A stretch of 64,000 nt of DNA from Nemertoderma westbladi (lineage: Eukaryota > Xenacoelomorpha > Nemertodermatida > Nemertodermatidae). A model generated the notes under the pieces. It made no database searches. It saw only the letters and a program-made list of their open reading frames with translations, and had not been told where the DNA came from. Position 1 is the first letter of the stretch; each line of letters starts with the position of its first letter. Where the stretch lies: NCBI GenBank assembly GCA_032718475.1, contig JAUCBJ010008942.1, positions 1 to 64,000 on the forward strand, read 5' to 3'. A program made the translations under genes and the position numbers. Below are positions 11,461 through 22,252 of the stretch, in pieces.

Positions 11461-12403
11461 TTAACAAACGTTTCTCTCTCTCCATCCTCCTCGCAGACTT
11501 TGCTCGGCCAACTCTGTCTCTCTCGCAACCCTCTCAAGCCACCTCGCCTCGCGCTCTTTACACTCGCTCGCCCTTCTCGCCTCACGCTCTTTACGCTGAC
11601 ACGCCAGATTTATTTCTAACACCCTTCTTTCTTTTGCGGAGGATGTAGCAGACTTATCGGTTGCGACGGACTCCCGTCGCCCCTCCGTCCTACTAACTTT
11701 CCCCCGCTTTCCGGGGTTCTCGCTGACCGACGAGACCGAATCCTCGGAGTTAACCTCGGATTCGCCCTCGTGCGGTCCCGCCCAACCCACTAACTTAACT
11801 CCCCTGGCATCAACTAAGTATGGCCCTATGTACACTACACCAGGCTCCATACCCCTACATTCCCACAGTTCAAACAGTTCGGTGGCAACCCCTCTCGCTC
11901 TCTCATCGGCTAGTTCTCCCTGCCCAAAGCGCACTAGATAATCAAAATGTTTATTCGACTCACCTAGCCGCTTCTCTAGCTTCACCTGGTCTATCTTCGC
12001 CCCTCCTTGGCCTTCCTTTACTGTTCCTTCGTGGCGTTGTAGGCCCGTCGGAGCCGGTCGCTAACTCCGACGTCCTCGTCGCCGACATCCCCTCTTTCTC
12101 TCCGTGTCCGGCGTCGTACCGGCGGCCCCACCATCGCCGTTCCGGTGGGCCGTCCGTCGCCCTCGGCCTGTGGCTGGCCGGCGACATCGGTACGTCGACC
12201 GCCGTCGTGCGTCGACTCGTCTCTCCCTTCTCTCGACTCGTCTCTCGTCCTCGTTGTAGACGGCCCCCCTCCGCTTGGATTGCCGGATCGTTCGTCGTCG
12301 ACGAATCCGGCCTCGTGGGTCGATACCGTCTCGCCGTGGCCTCGCGGATCGTTAGGTTGTCGTCCGGGGTCCGCGGCGGTGTCGTCTCTCCTTCTTGGCT
12401 CAT
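11461..12403 (-). pseudogene. X1 gag-like protein, N-terminal part (one frameshift)
   Basis: The start ATG is at 12401-12403 (MSQEGETTPPRTPDD), about 60 bp inside the 5' LTR, so it is the first ORF of the element. The first 147 codons are Arg/Thr/Pro-rich and look disordered. The frame ends at 11960, but the -strand frame beginning near 11985 continues with a better folded segment (HFDYLVRFGQGELADERARG, then YIGPYLVDARGVKLVGW). A long Arg/Glu coiled-coil-like stretch follows to 11461. The coiled coil resembles the start of the X3 frame (EEIARQERREAEEREEEARA), which suggests the two copies together span one gag. The overlap could be a mutation or a programmed shift; I cannot tell. Confidence 0.55.
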
Positions 12404-12463
12404 CTTTATCTCTGGTGGCTGGCAGTCACAGTTCTCAGCTAGGCAGTTCTTAGAGTTTAAGAC

Positions 12464-13023
12464 TGTGACGGGATCCGAGAATCCCGACCGGTGTTGTTTA
12501 TGTACGCGTCAGCCGCACCGTGTGATGAAAAGGTTTGTTCATTCTTAATAATATAGATATATATGTGATGTACAGATGTAGATACAATAGCAGATAGCAA
12601 CTGGTTATATGTTAATAGACCGGTAATATGGGTGACGGCGGTGATGGTCTTAAACTGTCACCGTACTGCCATGACTGTACTGAGATAACTGAGCTGACTG
12701 AATAACACCGACCGGTAATATACTACACTACCTTTGGCCGTGTTACTCAGCTGATGCCCTGCTGTCCCCCCATTGGCTAGTAACCTAATTCTCGCCCTGA
12801 ACTTTGTGGGAGTGTTTCCCCCCCCCCCCCGCTGCTGTTACTCTCTCTCCTTGAGGTAGCTTGACCTCTAACCTCTATTGTGTGAGGCCCTTTGGGGTTT
12901 GTCGTCCCCGTTTATTGGGGGTGGTACGAGGTTGATTGGCAATCAACCTCGTGCTTCCCAATATTGCTTAAAGGCCCTCTTTCCCACTTTATGGGGTGGT
13001 TAGTGGAATTGAATACGCTAACA
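12464..13023 (-). repeat. X1 5' LTR
   Basis: It is 560 bp, starting TGTGACGGGATCCGAGAATC and ending GAATACGCTAACA on the + strand. It is followed immediately by the target duplication ctgct (13024-13028) and then by LINE1 coding sequence. On the - strand the bases just inside the LTR are GTCTTAAACTCTAAGAACTG. They do not obviously match the 3' end of a tRNA, so the primer is unclear. Confidence 0.9.
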
Positions 13024-13028
13024 CTGCT

Positions 13029-13757
13029 TCTAGTGTTGGTCTTTTTATTAACTCCAGAAAGACTACAATTTTGACAGTTAACTTTGAAAGTCCTCAGCAA
13101 GTCTCTGATCGGATGAGCATAAGCTCAAAAGATGGTATGCTTGAGCATGTGGATGACTTCTGTTACCTGGGATCATGGATCCGGAAGTCAGGTGAGGACC
13201 TTCGAATACATAGGGAAAGGCATGGGCAGCCTTGAATAGGCTTTCCAGGATTTGGAAATCACCGAGAATTAATCGGAAACTTAAGGTCCGTTTATTTAGA
13301 GCAGCAGTAGTTCCAGTACTCCTCTATGGGAGTCCATGCTGGGCTCTAACTGCTGAGGACACCAAATCTCTGGATGGCACATTCACAAGAATGCTACGCC
13401 GGGTTCATTGTGTCAAGTACAATGCACACATCTCCAACGAGACACTATATAACATTGGAGGTGTCTCATTGGTTCCCCCAAGCTTGACGCTAGAACAAAA
13501 TCGCCTCCGCTTTGCAGGACATTGCTTTCGCTGTGAGGACCAGCCTGTGCATAATCTTGTACTTTGGCAGCCTCATGGAGTGAATAAGCATGGTGGACAG
13601 CCCATGACTTTCTTGAGACGCATCTTAAAGGACACTGGCCTTGAAGATGCGGATGATCTAGCAAATGTCATGGGTGATAGGGAGTTGTGGCGGTACAATT
13701 TTGTTGATAAGCCAGCATTCTTTAAAATGCAGCTGCAATGCAGCATGCCGATCCTAG
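13029..13757 (+). pseudogene. LINE1 reverse transcriptase, downstream half and C-terminal domain
   Basis: It continues the 6590 frame (SSVGLFINSRKT), through the RT thumb motif DDFCYLGSW. A frameshift lies near 13215, where the sequence should read on into an AKAW-type motif, and a clean frame then runs to LFRAAVVPVLLYGSPCW, RLRFAGHCFR, LVLWQPHG and a DRELWR motif. The same order is seen at the end of LINE2. The stop is the first TAG of the terminal (TAG)3 at 13755-13763. The open frame from 13232 continues past the LINE end only by accident, into copy C sequence. Confidence 0.88.
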
Positions 13758-13769
13758 TAGTAGTGCAGC

Positions 13770-14200
13770 ACCCATTGGAGTCAAATCTACACGCCAAGAA
13801 TTACCCAACAACTTCAAAGGTTGTTAGTATTGCTATCAGCAATCCACCCAGCAACTCAATCACAAGTTGGAAACATGTAAGTCATTCATTAAACTTGACA
13901 CTGACAAACGCCGACTTGCAATACGTTCATTGGACGCATGCTGGAAATGCTTATCAGCTGGCCATAAGCGACGCGAATGCCCAGACTAAGCCTCTAAGGG
14001 ATGCCCTGACTGTGGACGATTACATCACAGTCTCCTCCACACGAGCCAACACACACCAACTAAGCAATATTTAGCTGAACACCCCAATGCAATTGCACGT
14101 AAATCTCACGTGAACACAAAGTCTCACAGTGTCACTTTTGCGGCAGTAAGCCCCATAAACTTCAGTGACCAATCAGACACACACTGACATTGACAATGAC
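13770..14200 (+). pseudogene. gag: BEL copy C gag, zinc-knuckle region
   Basis: The frame contains a C-x2-C...H...C-type segment (first Cys codon followed by a stop at about 13826). It then has the classic BEL gag pattern DACWKCLSAGHKRREC and GCPDCGRLHHSLLH. An in-frame TAA separates the two knuckles. The region is the nucleocapsid part of gag that binds the element RNA, just upstream of the protease. The frame reported by a longest-ORF view (13232-14074) is the wrong one here. Confidence 0.75.
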
Positions 14201-14219
14201 ACATGTAGTGAATAAATCA

Positions 14220-15013
14220 GTGATATCATTCCTACCACTACGCTTTTATCTATATCCCAAGCGGCTTACATCAGTGTAGTGCCCACCAAGGTAAGTGGTA
14301 GCTATAGTTCCAAGCGAGTATTTGCCATTATTGACCCCGCATCATCTCACAGTTATGTAGATGAGGAAATAGCTCGAGTAGTATCTGATCTAAGTGATGC
14401 CACAGACCACGAGATTGAACTTGGATCACTGCACAGACGGGGAATGCTACCAGGTAAGTTGGTAAAACTCACTATAGACTCACTATTACCTCGTACTCTA
14501 CACACACGGGCAGAGTGTAACATTCTACCCATGCGCGATCTCCAGTTTGTAACTTTAAAAGGGTTTGGAGGGATCCTCGGTAAATATCCTGAACCTACGG
14601 AATGTGAAAATGCATATTTTCATACTCTGAACAGTCCAGAATGTCAGGTAAATTATCGGAATGTGGTAATGCTGCTAGGTATGGATCACTTCGATATAAA
14701 TCACATCTGTGAAACCAGACCAAGCCAACCACAATCCGGTAAGCCTTACGCTAGTCGTAGCGTAGTTGGTTGGTATACCAGGACTCCCCAATCCTTTTTT
14801 AGGAATGCAGACCAGTGTGTAGAGGAATCTACACCATCCATGCCTAACATCAGATACAATGACAACTATAATCTCACTTGCGAGTCCGACTCAGTTGGAG
14901 TAGCACTGCTGATGGAGATCCAGTCAATCTATCCCACCGCTACTGTGACCAATAGGAAGGAAGCACTCGATGCTATAATGACGGCCGACCCAGACCTGAT
15001 GCAATGCTATTAG
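14220..15013 (+). pseudogene. pol: BEL copy C aspartic protease and pol linker
   Basis: An open frame contains VFAIIDPASSHSYVDEEIA, the position of the retroviral-type protease active site. The catalytic Asp is present but the usual DSGS reads DPAS. It is followed by VMLLGMDHFDI (second conserved protease motif) and ASRSVVGWYT, the sequence that precedes the RT in BEL pol. It ends at 15013, and a frame overlapping at 15004 continues. In an intact element this protease would process gag-pol. Confidence 0.75.
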
Positions 15014-15430
15014 CACAAGAGTTTCTAGATCGAGATCGCATTCTACATCAGAGAACTCTTGCCTGGCTGGACCAGGATGCATCAGAGCCTGGTAGCTACG
15101 ACCTTGCCATGTCAGCAGATGAGGTCCGTTCTTTACAAATTATGGACCATACCATTAAACAGCTACCCTATGGCCATTTCGAAGTTGGTATGCTGTGGCG
15201 TCAAACATAACGTTCTCGTTAACACGAGAAACCTTCGACCAGGTGACTTTGTTATCCTGGCCGAAGCAAACGTGAAACGGCGCCACTGGGGTCGTAAAAA
15301 CCATCCATCCGGACACAAACGGCATTGCACGGACAGTTAGGTAAAAACCATACATAACAACACCGTCACTAGACCTGTCCAACAACTAGTACTGCTAGAA
15401 AGGTCGCGTTTAGCGGCTGCAGACTACAAA
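15004..15430 (+). pseudogene. pol: BEL copy C pol remnant: RT start joined to the pol C-terminal tail
   Basis: 15004-15205 encodes the pre-RT segment (the SADEVRSLQIMDHTI and GHFEVGMLWR motifs found just before BEL reverse transcriptases). At 15206 it switches directly to LRPGDFVILAEANVKRRHW, IHPDTNGIARTV and PVQQLVLLERSR, which in BEL elements is the extreme C-terminus after the integrase. More than 2.5 kb encoding RT, RNase H and integrase is therefore missing. Two or more frameshifts lie in the tail. Confidence 0.78.
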
Positions 15431-18400
15431 TCTCCACCTTCATATGGCCGTTATATAATGTATACTTTATTTTACTATCCAGCAATTAGTGATATTCCAG
15501 GTACAGGTACTGTACGAAATGTTAAATATGACAAGCCTTTTATCGTAGGAGCGGTTTGTATTGCTGGAATATCACATTCTTTGCCCGTAATTTCCCCAAA
15601 AATTTTGGAATGTCGAGGATGGAAAACCCAGTCAACTCAAACCATAAAATAACCGAAAGTATCCGTTTTCAACCGAAATCAAGCAAATTAGAATTTCGCG
15701 TGGTAGTGTTAGTGGTGTGACTGCTTTGAAGCGCACAACTCCTGAACCAGTTTTCTTAATTGATTAACAACGTTTGACATAATTTTATTCTTTTTCTAAT
15801 AGTCGTGTAATATGTGAAAAGGCAAAATTATATTTGCAACCAGTTTATACACTCAAGCGACATGCGCTATAATCAATTTTCAAACTTTTTAAATTCTAAC
15901 AGCCAATGAGTTGTCGCTACTAACAGTTGTACATGGACTATCCGAACTTGAGTACAGTAGAAACATAGTGTAACCCTGTAACCGTACCTACCTTGTTACG
16001 TGCGTGGGGGGAGGGCAATAACTGAGTCGCAACAGAGTCGCAACAAATCCCCTACCGAGCTCTGTTCACTCAGAGCGAGCAGAGGAGCCGGGGGCTAATT
16101 CCAAGCGTTAGAGATAGTTCTCTCTCTTACTAACCACCATAATTCAGCGGTGTCACGTCTAAGAAGCGCGTGTCTGAAGTATACTCGGAATTCTAAGAAA
16201 TTCGAAAACAAGAAATTCGCGAGTTGGAGCGGCAATAAAAAGGTCATACTTGGTCAGGACCGTAGCGTTCGAATATGGGTCAATGATACCGACACACTGG
16301 GTAGCCACTGCGAGTTGTCGCTGTTGCTGGGCAACCAGCTATTGCGCAACCAAAGACACTACTTCTTATATGAATCCTTTAGCCTTTAGTCTTCACTCGT
16401 GACAGGTTGATGGAAACGACCATAGATTCAACTACAAATTTAATCCAAATCAGCTAATCAAGCGCTCATGCCCCGCCCCCGTCCCATTATCTAATTAAAT
16501 ATATATTCGCCTTAATCACAATACACGTCACTCGTTGCGTAGTTGTAATTAGTAAGACCATGTTAATTTTGAGTTCTATGTGTTACTAACTCGACCTAAA
16601 TATTTCTTTATTACGTAATGTGTTGTTGGTGGAACTCTAACACGTGTTGTTATTTGAAACAAAACTACCTTGTTTCCCATTCTTTGTTTCGAAATCGTGT
16701 TTTCTGTACAACTAGGAACTATCATTGCAGTGCAAGTGTTGCATTTGATTTATATTTTTAAAGATATGTATGTTCAAATTTATAGTTTATACTAAGAGTT
16801 GAATTTATATGGGAATATTACAGTATATTAGTATTTTATTTTTAGATAAAATAAATTTGTCTAATTTTCTAAGTAAGTATGTATACAATTGGATTTATTA
16901 TTTTGCATGAGGAGATAAATATTTGTTATATATTATTATCGTAAATGAATTAATGATTTTTATAATTAAGTACGCTTGTTTGGGGCGACTCTACGCAATA
17001 TTTAATTAATTTTGTAATATTAATACGAGAAAGATGACCAAACCAGTACGAATATTACGCTACGCTATAGTGAATACGTATATTTTGAAACAGATTAAAT
17101 AATTACATGGATGTAGGTAGACATTAGTACTTTATACTTTCTTATTACGGTGTAACCGGTATTGTGATCGACCGTTCCTTTGTCTTATTCGATCAGGAAC
17201 GGTGTTGTTTTCCCTGGGAGTGCAGCTTATTTTTTTGAAAATATTTTAGAAATGTTATTTACTTGGAATTTTATAGGCCATGGCCAAAAACCAGTTCCTG
17301 GTTAGTTTGTTTTTTGCACATACAGATATACACCTACCGTGAATTTTGTATTAACTATTGTTTGCTGGTAAAGGTTCTATTATATCTGCTGTATATATTG
17401 TTCTAAACTGCTCTTTGATGTGTTTGATTAAACATCTTAAGTCTGTACTGATATGCAGTACAGCAGTACCTGATTTGAGACTATAATTTTTTATTCATTC
17501 TTATAAATGTTACGGTAAATATATTCGCCAGCGTAAAATGGCTGCATCGTAAGTATTGACGTCTCAGCGTCTGGATGCTGCATGCTGTGATGATTGACAT
17601 GACACCTGGACACCGCAACTCCCGAATCTAAAGTACCGATAATGGCGGAGTGAAGTAACAATCGGCGGTTTCCTGGACGGCCGACGAATGGGTGCGTGCG
17701 TAAGAGGGACATAATGACATAATGCAGTGCCGGTAATGGTAGGCCTAAGGTACATCTGATACCGAAAGTAAAAAGGGAAGAGCGGGGCAGCGGGAAATTA
17801 TGCTGACACTATATTAAGATGGGAAGGAAGCACTTTTTGTAGCGTCGAAAATGAGAGGCTGTTTTAACTGTCCTGCGGTAGTAACGCAGAGTCCCCCTTT
17901 GTGTTGTTACCCCCTTCGTCTGGTCGTAGGGAAGTCATACAGACAAGAGGTTAAACTTATTACCTACTAACAGACTAGGTTGCACTAGCACAGGCTTGGA
18001 GCCTATAGCACGTTAGAACAGTAGACCCGCATTGGCGTTGGTTAAATTTTTATTAGTTTTATTTAACACTATTTTCTAGAATATATTTTTGGTGTTTGTT
18101 TGCCTTAATTTTGACCCATTTTCTGCTATAAAAATTATATTGTTTCTGCTTAGATCACGCCCTACCAAAATTGCCATACAAATATTTTCCAGTAAATTTT
18201 CAGCTAGACTCGTGTCTATTTATTTATAAAATTAATATATTAGCGCTGAGTTTTAGGATTTCCTTTGTGTTATTAGAATCTCTAATCTCATCCGTTTGTT
18301 TCAAATCTTAGACGCTAGCCGACTGGTAAGTGAGTAGTTAAGTTGGTAGAAAGTGACAGTGCTTGTTTGTTGCTTATGAAATTTCCCTAAACTGTCTCTG

Positions 18401-18662
18401 CGTCCTTTCGGCAATTGCCGTTTACACAAAGGGTTTTTGATTTACTGTTAAGCCTTCACCGTAGTTAGTTCTTCACCAGTCAGTGGGAACAATCTAGTGC
18501 TTTATCCGGTATTTGACGGGGTCCGGAATTGGTTTCGCTTCCATTATATATTTCGGGACATATTAGTTAGATTTGCTTTTGATCTATAAGAGTTTTGGTT
18601 CCGAAATTCCGCTTTTGGTTTGTTTAGCCCTTTTTGCCTGTGTTTTTGAACACATCATTAAA
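15431..18662. other. Non-coding AT-rich region, no gene recognised
   Basis: I see no conserved protein, tRNA or rRNA. The purine-rich GTGGGGGGAGGGC at about 16004 could be an old polypurine tract of copy C, but no LTR pair was found. A hairpin at 17180-17214 (ACCGTTCCT, 15-base loop, AGGAACGGT) and the palindrome CGGCAATTGCCG (about 18408) are the only structured sites noted. The frames at 16150-16389 and 17491-17755 have no protein features. Confidence 0.5.
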
Positions 18663-19217
18663 CATTATTAGAAAATTTATCTACCAAATTTGATACTTTT
18701 TTAAATACTAGCTATTTTAAAATTGAAAAAAAATACTAGCTATTTGTTCTAGAACATTATATTTTTATTTTATTGATGTTTTAAAATAGTACAAAATACT
18801 TTTCTATTGTTCTAGAACTCTTCAATGTCGCCATAGTAACAATAACATAAGTTTTAATAATGCAGTTCTATACGGAAATCTAGCCTTATTATAAAGCAGT
18901 TTTGAATAGGCCTATGGCATTTTATCAATGCAGTAGCCCCCCCCCCCCCCCCCCCCCCCTTTACAGTGTAGGCTAGCTTATATATTTCTTATACACTACT
19001 GGACTGTAGATAATGTGCTGGCGTATAGCTTAAGAGTCAATGTTGGTAAACTATGATGTTTAAATTCCACCCATTTACTATTTTGTTATTTACGGTTTCA
19101 ATTGGTAATTGCAAAGACATTGAATTGAAGGCAACATTTCCTAAAATAAAAATGAATGATAACGTAGAGAAGGGTGATGTAGTAGTAAATATTTCAAAAA
19201 TTTTGGGTATATCGAAG
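18663..19217 (+). repeat. Direct duplication, left copy (with 23141-23687)
   Basis: About 550 bp here matches 23141-23687 nearly throughout. The shared sequence includes the GTTCTAGAAC-bearing repeat, the CATAAGTTTTA block, a long C run (23 C at 18937-18959; 24 C at 23408-23431), TATATATTTCTTATACACTACT, and the first 55 codons of the cadherin-like gene. The match ends abruptly at 19217 (ATATCG), inside the coding sequence. Confidence 0.9.
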
Positions 19218-19229
19218 AAACATAATTAA
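19053..19229 (+). pseudogene. Truncated duplicate of the cadherin-like first exon
   Basis: ATGATG at 19053 opens a 58-codon frame whose first 54 codons are the same as those of the gene at 23525 except for one residue (KIKMNDN for KIKINDN). After GIS it runs into unrelated sequence and stops at 19227-19229. It keeps the signal peptide and the start of the first cadherin-like domain only, so it cannot give a functional protein. An inverted-repeat element begins 35 bp downstream of the break. Confidence 0.88.
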
Positions 19230-19263
19230 GATAAAGAAATTTGTTATCGTATAGTCAGATAGA

Positions 19264-20418
19264 CAGAGGGGTCCACCGTGACTTTGGGTCATCACGCATT
19301 TTTATTTGCTTAAACTTTAGTCGGACCATAGAGTAATCAAAATCCGTCGGGTGCCACTTCGGCACCTTTGGGGAACTTTTTATAATGCACTTAACCTAAG
19401 TTTCCATAGCAACTGGCATACAAGGTTTTATTTTGAGATATCTGCGACCTTGCACCTATTGCCACAGCAAACAGCCACAGCCAACGCAAATTCCTTCAAG
19501 TTGCCGTAAAAGTTTTTTACGTGTTTACACGGAGCAACTTGATCGGAAACCTGGGTTGCTCTACAAGTTGCCGAGAACGTTGCTCTAAAAGTTGCCATGT
19601 GTAAACAGGCCTTAAGGCGCATAATGAATTCGTCAAAGACTTGATTCGATACAACATCACCATGGTCAGACGAAATTCCGGTTGCTCCCAAATAAAAGTA
19701 ACATAACTTTTTGAAATTTTTTTAAAATAAAATTTCATTACTTTATAACTCATTATTTATAACTTATTTTTACTTATAACAAACCTAAAAAAATCGCATA
19801 AATTTGCAGCGCCACCTTGCGGTGTAGAATTATTTTCACAAAATTTCGCCTGATAATTATGTTACCCCATCTTTGATCTATCATATAAAAAATCTTTCAT
19901 GTGATTAGGTTCAAAACTGTAAAAGCCTTAGGGTTTTAAGCGCAACCACGTTTTTTTTATTGTTAACGAGTATTAACTGATATTAAATAGCGAAATATAT
20001 AATTTTTTGAACTGTCATGTAGAATAGCATCTTAGGTACATTTTATCATATATCATTATAGATACATATATCATTTTAGTTCTTACTCGCGAAGTTATTA
20101 CTATGTCTAGATAGAACTACCCTAGTTTGAACTACCATAGTTCATACTACATCTAAGCATACGGCCCCAGATATACGTAGTTGTTTATCTCCTCTGTTCT
20201 AGAACACTTAATTTAATTACTCCAGTAACAAACGTTTCTACTGTAATTTAATGTAATTTTTGGAATAGGTTTACTAATTTGTAGTTGTATTTTATGCTGT
20301 AAAAAAAATTCACCAAGGTATCCCAACTGGCACCCGGTGAATATTTACATTATTATTATCAGGGAAGACATTGAGAAAATAAAATTGCGTGATGACCCAA
20401 GTTCACGGTCCTCCGTTG
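19264..20418. mobile_element. Non-autonomous inverted-repeat element (about 1.15 kb)
   Basis: The ends are imperfect inverted repeats. The left is CAGAGGGGTCCACCGTGACT followed by TTGGGTCATCACGCA. The right end, read inverted, is CAACGGAGGACCGTGAACTTGGGTCATCACGCA. It includes internal palindromic segments around GTTTACACGGAGCAACTTG (19520) and AACTTTTAG/GTTGCCATGTGTAAAC (19580-19610). The short - strand frames inside (19428-19691, 19517-19753) show no transposase motif. I found no clear target duplication, so the superfamily is unassigned. Confidence 0.65.
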
Positions 20419-20529
20419 AGCTCTATTGAGCGTCTACTGGACTAGTAGTATTTGTTAATTTTTATATAATTTCAATTTTTTATACTGTAGTTCCTTTTGA
20501 AAATAATATTATTCTAGAAGGAATACCGT

Positions 20530-21090
20530 TTTGACTAGGTTTCCGTATAGCACTAAATTTTAAAACTTATGTCATTGTTACTATGGCAACGTTGAAGACT
20601 TGTAGAACAAATGGAATGTATTATATACTATTCTAGAACATAAATAAAATAAAAAATTTCATGTTTTGGAACATTTAGTAAATTAAATAAAATTATATTT
20701 ATATGAATTTCTGAATACATTTAAATGAATATTGAAAATTGGTATATTTCTAACATATACTGTAGCTACGGTAGCTAGTTTTTTTTAATTAAAATAGCTA
20801 TTAAATTTAAAAAAAGTTAGTTTTAAATAAATTTCTGAATACATTTAAATGAATAATTGAAAATTACCAAACTAGCAAACATTAATAAAAAAATGTTTGT
20901 AATTTTTTTTAAATTACTAAGCAATTTTAAAATTGAAAAATAACTAGCTATATTTCTAGAACGTTATATTTTTAATTTTATTTATGTTCTAGAATAGTGT
21001 ATACTATGTATATTGTGTTCTAGAACTCTACAATGTTGCCATGGTAACCATGATTTATGGCATATAAATGTAGTGCTACACGGATATGTT
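20530..21090. repeat. Fold-back pair of the GTTCTAGAAC-bearing repeat
   Basis: The left arm (about 20535-20680) is the inverted form of the right arm (about 20950-21075). The shared blocks are TTACTATGGCAACGTTGAAG (left) against the inverted ATGTTGCCATGGTAAC (right), plus TATTCTAGAACATAAATAAAAT and CCGTATAGCA. The same repeat occurs in direct orientation at 18740-18890 and 23215-23370. It looks like a small dispersed element present in four copies in this interval. Confidence 0.7.
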
Positions 21091-21485
21091 ACCTTAGTTT
21101 TAATATTGTCTGCGTCAAGAGTTAGTCCCCCAATCTACAAAACTGTGATAACAAAAGTACTACACCGCAGTCACAGTTCAAATATGGGATACCTTAATGT
21201 GCACTTAATTTCTAGGTATACTATCTTATTGAATAACATTATCTGAGCACTCGAGAGCAGGAATTAAAAAACGCGGCTCCTTTCCATCAATTAGTATCAA
21301 ATTTAAACATTCACGATTTTTAGCTTCAATGGAAGTTCTTCATACAGGCGTGCGACATGATGGTAAGTCAGTAGCGGCGGGTGTGTACTTTAACGACCAC
21401 CCAACAACGGTCAGAAAAGTTTTTCAAGAAAGATCGATCGTTGGCGAGACAGGGGGTGGGGGGGGGGGGTGTTAATTTGGGGAAC
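21091..21485. other. Intervening non-coding sequence
   Basis: No gene is supported. It contains a G-rich run (GGGGGTGGGGGGGGGGGGTG, about 21452-21471) which could form a G-quadruplex on the + strand. Confidence 0.4.
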
Positions 21486-22252
21486 AGTTCCGTATGTGCC
21501 AACATTTTCGTTGTTTTTTTTTCAACAAATTTTCATGCTTTTTTGTCAGGTTTTTCTTTTGATAAATGTTCTAGAACGTATAGTGAGTGTTCTAGAACTT
21601 TAATAAATGTTATAGAATATTTTAATTATGAATTTTAGAGAAAATAAATTACTTGCTCTTAAAAATAAAATTATTCAAAAAATTGTTCAGTTTTAAATTG
21701 TTTATGCTACTGTATTTTGCCTATTTTTTTTCTATTGACAATAGATCTAGACCATTTATTACATGTTCTAGAACATGTACCAAATGTTCTAGAACATTTT
21801 CGAGAAAAAAATATTCTAGATTATTTGTTATTTTAAAAATAATTATTAAAATGATTGTTTAATTAAAAAAAATTGGAATACAGAACAACTAACCATAACG
21901 ATAGCATTCCAGAACATTTTTTATAATGTTAGCTAGGGCTAGCTATAGATATAACTATAGATTATAGGCTATACTGTAGTTATAGATATAAATTACGAGC
22001 TATAATTATAATTTATTACTTGAGTACATAAAACTACTAGATTTTTGTTAATTTTTACAAAAAAGTGATAAAAAAACCAAAAAATACAATTTTTTAAAAA
22101 TGGTCTAGAAAAAAAATATATGTTCTAGAACATTATTTAACAAAAATATAATTCGTAATATCCTAGAATACTTTACACTAACATTAAAAAGTAGTAGCTA
22201 GTAAACTAAACACATTTTAGAGCAAACTGAAAATGTTGGCACGTACGGAACT
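21486..22252. mobile_element. Small inverted-repeat element carrying several GTTCTAGAAC palindromes
   Basis: The left end AGTTCCGTATGTGCCAACAT (then TTTC) is matched inverted at the right end with one mismatch (AGTTCCGTACGTGCCAACAT). The 767-bp interior is AT-rich with no coding capacity and carries five perfect GTTCTAGAAC sites (21568, 21589, 21765, 21786, 22122). It is therefore MITE-like. The target duplication is not evident. Confidence 0.65.

Larger units (their letters stand above)
6591..13023 (-). mobile_element. X1: LTR retrotransposon with gag-like ORFs and no pol
   Basis: The LTRs at 6591-7143 and 12464-13023 both start TGTGACGGGATCCGAGAATC and end CTAACA or CTCACA on the + strand. 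A 5-bp duplication, ctgct, flanks the element (6586-6590 and 13024-13028) within LINE1. Coding sense is the - strand. The purine run GGGGGGGAG, read on the - strand, abuts the left LTR as a polypurine tract, and the gag-like frame starts 60 bp inside the right LTR. The 5.3-kb interior contains gag-like N- and C-terminal parts around a long CT-rich, repeat-filled core. I see no protease, RT, RNase H or integrase, so it is likely non-autonomous and mobilised in trans. Confidence 0.88.
5891..13763 (+). mobile_element. LINE1: 5'-truncated APE-type non-LTR retrotransposon, split by X1
   Basis: The first part (about 5891-6590) encodes RT fingers and palm. The second part (13029-13763) encodes the thumb and C-terminal region. 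They join in frame once X1 and one copy of its ctgct duplication are removed. The endonuclease and everything upstream of the RT are absent, which is typical 5' truncation on insertion. The 3' end is a short (TAG)3 whose first TAG is the stop codon, the same arrangement as LINE2. It belongs to the same clade as LINE2 but a different subfamily. The left edge is approximate, and I found no convincing target duplication. Confidence 0.85.
5227..15430 (+). mobile_element. BEL/Pao retrotransposon copy C (different family, degraded, host of nested insertions)
   Basis: The pieces, in order, are: gag N-terminal region (5250-5855), gag zinc knuckles (13770-14200), aspartic protease and linker (14220-15013), the start of the RT region (15004-15205) and the extreme C-terminal tail of pol (15206-about 15430). 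LINE1 (containing X1) splits gag, and copy D cuts off its 5' end. The reverse transcriptase, RNase H and integrase are deleted. I could not identify its LTRs. Its protein sequence is clearly different from the A/B/D family, so it is a second BEL lineage. Confidence 0.8.

Noticed and set aside
13232-14074. A single 280-codon protein
   Set aside because: It is LINE1 C-terminal codons up to 13757 followed by out-of-frame copy C gag; the real gag knuckle frame is different.
15990-16150. Possible 3' LTR of copy C starting near the GTGGGGGGAGGGC purine run
   Set aside because: No matching second LTR is available in the window and no TG...CA unit could be defined.
17860-17960. Possible tRNA or small RNA gene around CTGCGGTAGTAACGCAG
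   Set aside because: No cloverleaf with A and B box promoters could be made from the sequence.
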